Source: Pedobacter sp014947265 (lineage in GTDB: Bacteria > Bacteroidota > Bacteroidia > Sphingobacteriales > Sphingobacteriaceae). Taken from it: a stretch of 64,000 bases of DNA. A program made the translations under genes and the position numbers. Shown piece by piece: positions 48,572-56,738 of this stretch. The stretch spans positions 1-64,000 of the forward strand of contig NZ_JADCNK010000004.1 in the NCBI RefSeq assembly GCF_014947265.1, written 5' to 3'. The stretch's first letter is position 1; every line of letters begins with the position of its first letter. The notes below the pieces were generated by a model. It worked only from the letters and a program-made list of their open reading frames with translations, was not told the DNA's origin and ran no database searches.

Positions 48572-51541
48572 ATGAAATTCAGGCTTTTTCTATTACTCTC
48601 TCTTTTCGGACAACTATCTCTTAACGCGCAAACACTAAAATATACCAATGGCAACAATGCCTGGAACCCAGATTCATTAGGTAATCATAGAGTTGTTGTT
48701 CAATTTGCGGGTACAGGTAAAATCGCTCATGCAAAAATTGATTGGCGCCGGAGGGATGAACATCCGGAATTAAAAGGAATTATCGTACAAGATGCCAATG
48801 GGAAAACTGTTTCGGTTGTGGGTTCGGATAAGTTAACCAGAGAAAGTGCTGATGTTTATTTCGAAGCTACCCGCCCTGGAAAATATTATGTGTATTACCT
48901 CGCTTATAAAAATGAGGCGAGAAGCAATTACCCAAAAGGTGTTTACATAAAACCTGAACAAATTGATCGGGGCTGGTTGAATAGGGCAAAACAGGTTAAA
49001 GTAAACACCGCTGTGATAGAGATCCAGTCTATCAATGCTTTCAACTCCTTCTATCCAATGGAAGTGATTGCTACAGCCAAAGAAACATCGGCTATAAAAG
49101 CCAAGTATCCGTCTGAAGCTTTTATCGTATTTCCTGAAGATAGAATGTATCCGATCAAAATGCAGAACGATTTACCTTATCGTTGGGTACAAAAGGGTGC
49201 TGCAAATACTTTTACAGGTTCAGCAAGTAAAGGCGAAAATTATGCCTTACAACTGGGTGTATTTGCTTTGAGAGATCTAAATAACCTAACAGTAAGCTTT
49301 GGTGATCTTAAAACCTCCACCGGAAAAGTAATCTCCTCGAAATATATCAACTGTTTAAATACGAATGGAACAAGCTATGATAACAAACCTTTGGTTGAAA
49401 CGGTAAATGTGGCCTCTGGTAAAATTCAACCAATGTGGATCACAATTAATATCCCTAAAAATACTGCTGCAGGTCTTTATGCTGGAAAGTTTACGGTTAA
49501 AGCCAATGGAAAAGCTAAAGTAATTGATGCCAGAATTACTGTTGGTAAGGAAGTGTTAGCTGATGCTGGTGTAGGAACGCCAAATAAACAGACCCGTTTA
49601 ACATGGTTAAATTCTACTTTGGCACAAGCCAATACCATAGTGGCTCCTTATACGCCATTAACTGTTGAAGGTAATGTAATTTCGCTTTTAGGCAGGAAAT
49701 TCGAAATCAATGCTGATGGTTTTCCTAAGCAGATCCAGACTTTCTTTAATGCTGAAATGACCGCTTATAGCGAAAAACCAAATAATATCCTGGCAGAACC
49801 GATTCACTTTCACTTTTTTAATACGCCAAAAACGCAGGAGAAATTTGTGCCAAGCAATTTCCAGATTACCAGTAAAGAAGCTGGGACAGTAAAATGGTCG
49901 GCGACTAATACTTCTGAAAACCTGAAAATGGATTTGGAAGGTGCTTTAGAATTTGATGGTTATGTACATTATATAGTTAAGGTTACGGCTTTAAAAGATG
50001 TAGAATTCAGTAATGTTGATTTTCATATCCCTTTTGATAAAGGTTCTACTAAATATTTAATGGGTTTAGGAGAGAAAGGTGGTGTTAGGCCAGATACCTT
50101 AAAATGGAAATGGGATGTAGCCAATAAAAACCAGGATGCCGTTTGGATTGGCAATGTAAATGCAGGCCTATATTACAATTTAAGAGATGAGAACTATGTT
50201 CGCCCATTGAATACCAATTTCTATCTTCAGAAGCCTTTATTGTTACCTAAATCGTGGGGTAATGGGGATAAAGGAGGGATCCAGATTAATGTTAAAGGCA
50301 GTTCGATGCTGGCCGATAACTTTACAGGTGCCAGAAGCATGAAAAAGGGGAACGTGCTTTATTATAATTTCAATTTACTGATTACTCCTTTCCATTTACT
50401 TAACACCGATTTTCAATGGGATAACCGCTTTTATCATAAATATGGCGATTTAGATTCTATTAAATTGACAGGAGCAACAGTAGTGAATATTCACCATGCT
50501 ACACCAATTAATCCATGGATCAACTACCCATTTATCGAATGGAAAAAGATGAAAGGTTATATTGATAATGCGCATTCGAAAGGATTAAAAGTAAAAATTT
50601 ATAACACTGTTCGCGAATTATCTAATCATGCCTACGAGTGGCCTGCTTTGCGGAGTTTAGGTACCGAAGTATATTCACCTGGCAAGGGCGGTGGTTTTAG
50701 CTGGTTACAGGAACATTTAGATTCGAATTATATTGCAGCCTGGTTTGTGCCTGAAATTAAAGATGCTGCTGTAATTAACAGTGGAATGAACCGTTGGCAT
50801 AACTATTATGTAGAAGGAATGAATTGGTTGGTAAATAACGTGGGCATTGATGGGGTGTATTTAGACGATGTGGCTTTCGATCGTGTAACCATGAAGCGGA
50901 TTAAACGTGTACTGACACAGAATAACCATCCGGGCATTATCGATCTGCATTCAGCAAATCAATACAATAAAAGTGATGGTTTTAACAATAGCGCCATTTT
51001 ATATCTGGAGCATTTTCCTTACCTGAACCGTTTATGGTTTGGCGAATATTTCGATTACCAGAAAAACAATCCTGATTTCTTTTTAACAGAAGTAAGCGGC
51101 ATTCCTTTTGGATTAATGGGAGAGATGTTGCAGGATGATGGAAATCCTTGGCGTGGTATGATTTATGGCATGACGAGCCGTTTGGGCTGGTCAGAGAAAA
51201 GCGATCCAAAACCGCTGTGGAAAGCCTGGGATAACTTCGGTATTAAAGGATCTGAAATGATCGGTTATTGGAGTGAAAACTGTCCGGTTAAAACAGATAA
51301 TCCTAAGGTATTGGCAACAGTTTATAAACAAAAAGGTAAAACAATGATTGCTTTGGCGAGTTGGGCAAAGAGCGATGTAAAGGTTAATTTAACTATCGAC
51401 TGGGCCAAGCTGGATTTAGATGCTGGTAAAGTAAAAATAGCAGCCCCTCTAATTGATAAGTTCCAAACTTCGGGAAGTTATCTTGATGGAAAATCGGTTC
51501 CTATTGAAAAAGGAAAAGGTTTGATTTTGATTTTAGAGTAA
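48572..51541 (+). CDS. Exported glycoside hydrolase-like protein
   Basis: 989 aa. A signal peptide (FRLFLLLSLFGQLSLNAQ) is followed by beta-sandwich regions and a TIM-barrel-like C-terminal half with aligned Asp/Glu residues (GVYLDDVAFDRVTMKRI, PEIKDAAVINSGM, LHSANQ, FFLTEVSGIPFG). A final beta domain ends the protein. It resembles DUF6067/GH123-like proteins of Bacteroidetes (from memory), but the specificity is unclear. Likely periplasmic or outer-surface polysaccharide degradation; no SusC/SusD pair is nearby. A terminator lies 53 bases downstream. Confidence 0.7.
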   Translation: MKFRLFLLLSLFGQLSLNAQTLKYTNGNNAWNPDSLGNHRVVVQFAGTGKIAHAKIDWRRRDEHPELKGIIVQDANGKTVSVVGSDKLTRESADVYFEATRPGKYYVYYLAYKNEARSNYPKGVYIKPEQIDRGWLNRAKQVKVNTAVIEIQSINAFNSFYPMEVIATAKETSAIKAKYPSEAFIVFPEDRMYPIKMQNDLPYRWVQKGAANTFTGSASKGENYALQLGVFALRDLNNLTVSFGDLKTSTGKVISSKYINCLNTNGTSYDNKPLVETVNVASGKIQPMWITINIPKNTAAGLYAGKFTVKANGKAKVIDARITVGKEVLADAGVGTPNKQTRLTWLNSTLAQANTIVAPYTPLTVEGNVISLLGRKFEINADGFPKQIQTFFNAEMTAYSEKPNNILAEPIHFHFFNTPKTQEKFVPSNFQITSKEAGTVKWSATNTSENLKMDLEGALEFDGYVHYIVKVTALKDVEFSNVDFHIPFDKGSTKYLMGLGEKGGVRPDTLKWKWDVANKNQDAVWIGNVNAGLYYNLRDENYVRPLNTNFYLQKPLLLPKSWGNGDKGGIQINVKGSSMLADNFTGARSMKKGNVLYYNFNLLITPFHLLNTDFQWDNRFYHKYGDLDSIKLTGATVVNIHHATPINPWINYPFIEWKKMKGYIDNAHSKGLKVKIYNTVRELSNHAYEWPALRSLGTEVYSPGKGGGFSWLQEHLDSNYIAAWFVPEIKDAAVINSGMNRWHNYYVEGMNWLVNNVGIDGVYLDDVAFDRVTMKRIKRVLTQNNHPGIIDLHSANQYNKSDGFNNSAILYLEHFPYLNRLWFGEYFDYQKNNPDFFLTEVSGIPFGLMGEMLQDDGNPWRGMIYGMTSRLGWSEKSDPKPLWKAWDNFGIKGSEMIGYWSENCPVKTDNPKVLATVYKQKGKTMIALASWAKSDVKVNLTIDWAKLDLDAGKVKIAAPLIDKFQTSGSYLDGKSVPIEKGKGLILILE

Positions 51542-51550
51542 TATTTTATT

Positions 51551-51585
51551 GGCGTCACCCTGAACTTATTTCAGGGTCATTATTG
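51551..51585. repeat. CACCCTGAAC...TTTCAGGGT hairpin repeat
   Basis: GGCGTCACCCTGAACTTATT followed by TCAGGGTC; a copy in the other orientation lies at 55797-55829. Confidence 0.6.
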
Positions 51586-51593
51586 CAATAAAT

Positions 51594-51626
51594 AAAGAAG
51601 TCAAGTTTTTAAAACTTGACTTCTTT
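51594..51626. terminator. Bidirectional terminator between convergent genes
   Basis: AAAGAAGTCAAGTTTT (51594-51609) and AAAACTTGACTTCTTT (51611-51626) form a perfect 16-bp stem, T-rich on one arm and A-rich on the other. Confidence 0.85.
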
Positions 51627-51693
51627 GGTATAAGATTATATTTTCCATGCACCGTGGTTCAAGTCTTCACAAGCCGCGTAATTTCGCATTGGT

Positions 51694-51793
51694 CGTCATT
51701 GCAAGGAGGAACGACGAAGCAATCTTACAACGATCGCTACTAGCTAGCGCTTTAAGATTGCTTCGTCGGCTGAAAAGCCTTCTCGCAATGACG
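51694..51793. repeat. Long inverted repeat CGTCATTGC...GCAATGACG
   Basis: Arms CGTCATTGCAAGGAGGAACG (from 51694) and ...CCTTCTCGCAATGACG (to 51793), with an inner GACGAAGCAATCTTA / TAAGATTGCTTCGTC stem. It covers the 3' flank of the 51808 gene. Confidence 0.75.
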
Positions 51794-51807
51794 ATTTTTT
51801 TTAGAAA

Positions 51808-52440
51808 TTATACCTTCACATTTTCCATACCGTACTGCTTCAGTACATCGGCAGGAACACCGGCCCATTGGTTTGGCGCATTACCCACATAGCCAATGTC
51901 TTTTACGCCTATTTCTGTAGTATAAAAACCTGATGCCGTTAAATTTCTCATTCTATTGAAAAAAGTTACCCCTGCCTGCATTTCTGGCCTGGCTTTTTTA
52001 GGATAGGCAATCTCATCTACAATCGAGATTTGCTGATCTGCCGAAGCTTCAACAAAAGGTTTTTGGAATTTATTAAAGCTGTATATATCCAGCCATTTCA
52101 GGCCGCCCCGCATAGGTACTTTATGTTCAGGAATATCTTTTACTATAAATTCGATAAACTCTGGCACTTTGGCATCAGATGCACTGCCCGAAACCTCGTC
52201 CTTAGGAATAATGATATCGGCCAAAACCGTAATTGTAGCCATTTCATGTTTAGTGAAAAAGGTTTCTAATTTCAGATTTTTATCGCGGTCTAATTCCCAT
52301 TGCTCCCTTCCTGCTTCTTTTGTGCTTTCTTCTGGTGCGGCAACTTCGGTTTTTGTTTCGGGCTGCTTACAGGCATCAAGCAGCACGCTTGTGCTTATAG
52401 CTGTTAAACCTAATGCTTTTAGTGAATCACGTCTGTTCAT
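51808..52440 (-). CDS. Gluconate 2-dehydrogenase subunit 3 family protein
   Basis: 210 aa. The N-terminus MNRRDSLKALGLTAISTSVL carries a twin-arginine-like signal and then a lipobox-like Cys (LLDACKQPE). The mature domain (HEMATITVLADIIIPKDEVS, ASDAKVPEFIEFIVKD, GLKWLDIYSFNKF) matches the small subunit of gluconate 2-dehydrogenase. It pairs with the GMC subunit upstream (10 bases between stop and start) and probably delivers it to the periplasm by Tat hitch-hiking; that is inference from family knowledge. Confidence 0.9.
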   Translation of the reverse strand: MNRRDSLKALGLTAISTSVLLDACKQPETKTEVAAPEESTKEAGREQWELDRDKNLKLETFFTKHEMATITVLADIIIPKDEVSGSASDAKVPEFIEFIVKDIPEHKVPMRGGLKWLDIYSFNKFQKPFVEASADQQISIVDEIAYPKKARPEMQAGVTFFNRMRNLTASGFYTTEIGVKDIGYVGNAPNQWAGVPADVLKQYGMENVKV

Positions 52441-52450
52441 ATGGTAATTC

Positions 52451-54187
52451 TTAAATGTTCTGTTTTTTCTTTTGAGCTAAAATATATTCTGCAGTACGCA
52501 TCGAAAGGGCTAAAATCGTCCAGGTGGCATTTTTGTCACCCTGTTGCACAAATGGCCCTGCATCTACCACAAATAGATTTTTACAGTCGTGTGCCTGGCA
52601 GTATTTATTTAGCGCCGATTTTTTAGGATCATCACCCATGCGGATGGTACCCACTTCATGGATGATTTTTCCGGGGTTGAGTAAACCATAATTGGTATCT
52701 GCTCCCTGAATTTCAGAAGTAACCACGGCACCCATTTCCTTCATAATCGATAGAAAGGTTTCCTGCATGTGTTTAGCCTGTAGAATTTCATCTTTGTCCC
52801 ATTTGTAGTTAAATCTTAAAACAGGAATGCCATATTTATCTACTGTGTTCGGGTCGATTTCGCAATAGTTACTTTCTCTGGCAATTGCGGTACCACGGCC
52901 AGCCATTCCAACACCAGTTCCATAAAACCGGCGGTAATCATCTTTTAATGATTTTCCATAACCTCCGGCTTCTTTCATTTTACCATCTCTGCCAGGTACC
53001 ATCCCGTTCATTTGAGCCACACCACCACCAAAACCGTAAGCAGGCATGCCCATTCCGCCCCAATATTCGATATGGTAACCACGTGGGAAATTCAACTTCC
53101 TGTTGTCTAACCACCATGGCGAATAAATGTGGACACTGCCTACACCATCTTCATTATAACGTTTCCTGTCCATCAATTGTGGCAGGAATCCGGAAACACT
53201 TGCTCCGGTAGAATCGTGCAGGTATTTACCAACCACACCACTGCTGTTAGCCAGGCCATTTGGATGTGAAGTTGATTTTGAATTCAATAAAATACGTGCT
53301 GATTCGCAGGCACTGGCACCTAAAATAACCAGTTTGCCATTTACCTGGTATTCTTGCAAATCTTTACGGTTCACATAAGAAACACCTTTAGCCGTACCAT
53401 CCTTATCCGTAATCACTTCGCGTACCATCGCATCTGTAATCACAGTCAGGTTTCCTGTTTTTACTGCAGGGTTTACCAAACATGATGAGGATGAAAAATC
53501 GCCATAAACCTTACAGCTTCTGCCACATTGTCCACAGTAAAAACAAGGGGCACGGTCGCTATTATTAGGTAAAGCTTCTGTTAATACAGACCCGCGACCG
53601 GTAATTACCTTTACCCCGGCTTTTTCTGCTCCTTTTTTGATGAAAAGCTCATTTAACCTTGGTTTAGGTGGTTTCATAAATATGCCATCAGGTTCATTTT
53701 CTAAACCTTCAGCTGTTCCATAAATACCGATCATGCGGTCAACTTTATCGTAAAATGGTTTTACATCAGCATAAGTTATCGGCCAGGCATCTGTTAAACC
53801 ATCTTTAGGTTTAAAATCGTCAGGACCCATTCGCAAAGAAATCCTTCCCCAGTGATTGGTACGGCCACCGAGCATGCGCGAACGGAACCATTCGAATTCA
53901 CTTTTGTTTTTCTGGGTATAAGGCTCGCCTTCTAATTCCCACCCCCCGTAAGAAGCATCAAAATCTCCAAATGGACGGACAGTACCTGCCCCACGGCGTG
54001 GCGACTCCCATGGCCATTTTAATTGATGTGAATCTAAACGTGGATCGAAATTTTGACCAGCCTCGAGCAATAAAACCTTTTGACCAGCATGCGCCAGAAC
54101 GTAGGCTGCCATCCCGCCACCAGCTCCTGAGCCAACAACAATGGCATCATAAACTGTAGGCGATTTTTTTATCTGAAAGTCACTCAT
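52451..54187 (-). CDS. GMC-family oxidoreductase (FAD-dependent)
   Basis: 578 aa. An FAD-binding motif near the N-terminus (IVVGSGAGGGMAAYVLAHAG) is followed by GMC blocks (RMLGGRTNHWGRISLRM, the C-terminal HEVGTIRMGDDPKK and QQGDKNATWTILALSMRTAEY). A Cys cluster CFYCGQCGRSC near residue 213 resembles the iron-sulfur region of FAD-dependent sugar dehydrogenases. There is no signal peptide, so export would rely on the subunit 3 partner. Probable sugar, alcohol or gluconate oxidation; no cytochrome subunit gene is adjacent. Confidence 0.92.
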   Translation of the reverse strand: MSDFQIKKSPTVYDAIVVGSGAGGGMAAYVLAHAGQKVLLLEAGQNFDPRLDSHQLKWPWESPRRGAGTVRPFGDFDASYGGWELEGEPYTQKNKSEFEWFRSRMLGGRTNHWGRISLRMGPDDFKPKDGLTDAWPITYADVKPFYDKVDRMIGIYGTAEGLENEPDGIFMKPPKPRLNELFIKKGAEKAGVKVITGRGSVLTEALPNNSDRAPCFYCGQCGRSCKVYGDFSSSSCLVNPAVKTGNLTVITDAMVREVITDKDGTAKGVSYVNRKDLQEYQVNGKLVILGASACESARILLNSKSTSHPNGLANSSGVVGKYLHDSTGASVSGFLPQLMDRKRYNEDGVGSVHIYSPWWLDNRKLNFPRGYHIEYWGGMGMPAYGFGGGVAQMNGMVPGRDGKMKEAGGYGKSLKDDYRRFYGTGVGMAGRGTAIARESNYCEIDPNTVDKYGIPVLRFNYKWDKDEILQAKHMQETFLSIMKEMGAVVTSEIQGADTNYGLLNPGKIIHEVGTIRMGDDPKKSALNKYCQAHDCKNLFVVDAGPFVQQGDKNATWTILALSMRTAEYILAQKKKQNI

Positions 54188-54473
54188 GTATTGTGATTAG
54201 CTATTTAAATATCCTAATCTAGAATTTAATTTTCTGAAAAAAAAGCGTTGCGCTACTTTGGAATCAATATAGATAATGGTGCCTTTTTGTATTTCTAAAT
54301 CGTATTATGTCATTCATTTATTTAAATCAATACTAACGATTTTTCTGGTTGAAAATGGCAGGCCATATTACATTTTACCTCTTCCGTGATTTTATATGGT
54401 CGCTCTATTGTTACATTATCATAGGTATGTGCCGCTCCAAATAAACTTGATTATCTTTGTGTTTTAAATATAA
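54188..54473. other. Intergenic region between divergent genes
   Basis: 286 AT-rich bases, no gene. A TATCTTTG box lies at 54452-54459, 14 bases before the ATG of the next gene. Confidence 0.6.
54452..54459 (+). promoter_or_regulatory. TATCTTTG -7 box
   Basis: TAnnTTTG consensus upstream of the 54474 methyltransferase gene; no TTG at the expected spacing. Confidence 0.45.
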
Positions 54474-55661
54474 ATGCCAGTGTCGGAATATATAGAACAA
54501 TTTATCACAGCTTTAAAAGAAAGCCTGAATGCAGCAACATTTGTAAAAGTTTCCCTGGGGAACTACAAAGGAGCAGAGGAAGCCTTAAAACAATTGCTGA
54601 TCCGTAAGGTGGTGATCAAACGTGAAGATAAACTGGCTTTTACCTATCGTTATAAAACACGCGATGTGGTAAAAAATTATGCCATTGATGAGGCAATCGA
54701 TTTAATTGCGGGTTATCTGGAGAATGGATTTAAAATAGCTACGCTGTTTACCACAGAAAACGACCTGATATTGGAAGAACTGAACAATGGAAAAATTGTA
54801 TGGAGGAAAGGTAAAGCATCAAGTGAGGCAGCGCCATCAGCCTATCATGACAAGGAAAAAAGCAGGTTGATCAAACCTGATTCGAAATCATATTTAACTG
54901 AATTAAAGATTACCGATGCAGACGGTAAGGTTTTTAAAAATGCGCAGGATAAATTCAGGCAGATTAACCATTACATTGAAATTTTAAGTTCTTTAATAAA
55001 GGAACTGCCAGAAGGAACCATTAAAAAGGTGGCTGATATGGGCTCTGGTAAAGGTTATCTAACTTTTGCACTGTACGATTACCTGCATTCGGTTTTAAAG
55101 CTGGAAAGCGAGGTGACAGGAGTAGAGTACCGTCAGGATATGGTTGACTTGTGTAACCAGGTTGCTGTTAAATCTGCTTTTGATAAATTGAATTTTGTAC
55201 AGGGAACCATTGAAGGCTATCAAGCTGAGGATGTAAATCTTTTAATTGCATTACATGCCTGCGATACAGCAACCGATGATGCCATTTATAAAGGGATTAA
55301 AGCGGATGCTGAACTGATTGTGGTTGCGCCGTGTTGCCATAAACAGATCCGCAGGGAAATAGAGAAAAGCAAAGTGAAAAACGATGTTTCTTTTTTAACC
55401 AAATACGGGATCTTTTTAGAACGTCAGGCCGAAATGGTTACGGATGGAATAAGGGCTTTGATTTTAGAGTATTTCGGTTATAAAACAAAGGTTTTTGAAT
55501 TTATTTCTGATGCACACACACCAAAAAATGTGCTTGTAGTGGGGGTAAAGGGCAAGGCGCATAGCGCGGAGCGAAAAGCAGAGATTTTACTGAAAATTAA
55601 AGCAAGTAAGGAGTATTTTGGGATCGGTTACCATCATTTGGAAAGGTTGTTGGAGTTGTAA
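54474..55661 (+). CDS. Class I SAM-dependent methyltransferase, METTL25-like
   Basis: 395 aa. An N-terminal helical/basic region of ~150 residues (LLIRKVVIKREDKLAFTYRY) precedes a Rossmann methyltransferase domain: KVADMGSGKGYLTFALYDYL, the acidic VTGVEYRQDMVDLC, then LLIALHACDTATD and VVAPCCHKQIRREI. The pattern with HACD and the PCCHK Cys pair matches the Methyltransf_32 family. Substrate unknown; RNA or tRNA is plausible. Confidence 0.85.
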   Translation: MPVSEYIEQFITALKESLNAATFVKVSLGNYKGAEEALKQLLIRKVVIKREDKLAFTYRYKTRDVVKNYAIDEAIDLIAGYLENGFKIATLFTTENDLILEELNNGKIVWRKGKASSEAAPSAYHDKEKSRLIKPDSKSYLTELKITDADGKVFKNAQDKFRQINHYIEILSSLIKELPEGTIKKVADMGSGKGYLTFALYDYLHSVLKLESEVTGVEYRQDMVDLCNQVAVKSAFDKLNFVQGTIEGYQAEDVNLLIALHACDTATDDAIYKGIKADAELIVVAPCCHKQIRREIEKSKVKNDVSFLTKYGIFLERQAEMVTDGIRALILEYFGYKTKVFEFISDAHTPKNVLVVGVKGKAHSAERKAEILLKIKASKEYFGIGYHHLERLLEL

Positions 55662-55796
55662 TTTAACCGCAAAGAACGCTAAGTTTTTCGCAAAGAAACG
55701 CAAAGCTGTGCTTAAATTATGATGCTGGCTTAAGCTATAAGAACCATAGTCATTTTGATCTGATAGTTATCGGATTTATTTCAGCATCCTTCAAGA

Positions 55797-55829
55797 TAAA
55801 ACCCTGAAACAAGTTCAGGGTGGCGATTG
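55797..55829. repeat. ACCCTGAAAC...GTTCAGGGTGG hairpin repeat
   Basis: Inverted copy of 51551-51585; shares CACCCTGAACTT on the reverse strand. Lies between genes 54474 and 55883. Confidence 0.6.
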
Positions 55830-55882
55830 CGGCCAGGAATTTACCATGTTGGTTGGTGTGATACCAACCAATAGAATGGAGC

Positions 55883-56242
55883 CTACAGATGCAATAAAAT
55901 TAATGCGATTAATGCCGGGATGGATTGCACATAAAGGATTTTTTTGCTGGCTGTTGCGGCGCCATAAATTCCGGCAATAATTACGCAAGTTAAAAAGAAA
56001 ATGGCCACATAAAGTTTCCATTGATGATCGCTGATACATAACGACCAGATTAAACCTGCTGCTAAAAAGCCATTGTACAAGCCTTGATTGGCAGCCAAAG
56101 TTTTTGTTGGTACGAATAAATCTTTCGGGATGGTTTTAAAAACTTTTGGTGCTTTGGTGGTCCATGCGAACATTTCCAACCAAAGGATGTAGATGTGGAT
56201 AAAGGCGACTAAGCCGATTACTATTTGTGCTGCTATTTGCAT
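55883..56242 (-). CDS. DUF1304 membrane protein
   Basis: 119 aa with four hydrophobic segments (IVIGLVAFIHIYILWLEMFA, LYNGFLAAGLIWSLC, LYVAIFFLTCVIIAGIYGA, IPALIALILLHL). The E-x2-AW motif in LEMFAWTTKAPKVF is characteristic of DUF1304. Role unknown, inner membrane. Confidence 0.9.
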   Translation of the reverse strand: MQIAAQIVIGLVAFIHIYILWLEMFAWTTKAPKVFKTIPKDLFVPTKTLAANQGLYNGFLAAGLIWSLCISDHQWKLYVAIFFLTCVIIAGIYGAATASKKILYVQSIPALIALILLHL

Positions 56243-56271
56243 TTTTTTGGTAATTATAAGGATTTTTAGGT

Positions 56272-56302
56272 GATTACACAGATTTAAATGATTGCACCGA
56301 TT
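56272..56302 (+). repeat. GATTACACAGATTTAA repeat, second locus
   Basis: GATTACACAGATTTAAATGA followed by TTGCACCGATT; same words as at 18083-18176. Confidence 0.65.
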
Positions 56303-56401
56303 GATTGTAATTTAAAGATATAAAACTTTGAGGGCATTTAGATGACTACTCATTATTTCTGCTTGTGTTTTTATCACCGAAGCACAAAAAACGCTGTTCA
56401 A

Positions 56402-56456
56402 TAAACCCGATAATAGCGAACACGAGTGAAACGAATAAAGCGGTTAGCGGGGCAGG
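56402..56456 (+). repeat. Dispersed repeat family X, copy 4
   Basis: TAAACCCGATAATAGCG ... AAAGCGGTTAGCGGGGCAG, aligning with copy 2 at both ends. Confidence 0.5.
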
Positions 56457-56483
56457 TGCTCCCAACGAGATTCGAACGCTCAT
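56457..56483 (-). pseudogene. tRNA 3'-half-like fragment
   Basis: On the reverse strand, ATGAGCGTTCGAATCTCGTT followed by GGGAGCA carries a T-loop (GTTCGAATC) and acceptor-like end. Two T-stem pairs are mismatched and no 5' half (GCTCCCA...) is found within 130 bases. It looks like a degenerate remnant; a chance match is possible. Confidence 0.4.
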
Positions 56484-56738
56484 TTTCAAATCAATTTAAA
56501 ATAACTTCTCTTTAAGCTTTAGTCTTTCTGCTTTCACCTTTGGTCTTTAGCCTCCCTTACTTCCATCTTCCATTCCACATCATCCATCATTTCTGTCATG
56601 CTGTCAGTAAACTATAACCGCTTTTTTTACATTTTATCAGTCTTTTACCTGTATTATCTGCCAAAACCCAATTGGCACAAGCATTGTTTAATAGGAGTAG
56701 AAATTATAATACTTTAAAAAGAGAAAAATAAAAATACA

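Larger units (their letters stand above)
56243..56738. other. Intergenic region with repeats and a tRNA-like fragment
   Basis: About 500 bases with no gene. Contains the GATTACACAGATTTAA repeat (56272-56302), repeat family X copy 4 (56402-56456), a tRNA 3'-half-like fragment (56457-56483) and CATCTTCCATT tracts. No CIRCE-type inverted repeat is seen upstream of dnaK. Confidence 0.6.

Noticed and set aside
51647..51892. 81-codon plus-strand frame
   Set aside because: It lies on the long inverted repeat and the 3' end of the gluconate dehydrogenase subunit gene; the translated composition is repeat-derived.
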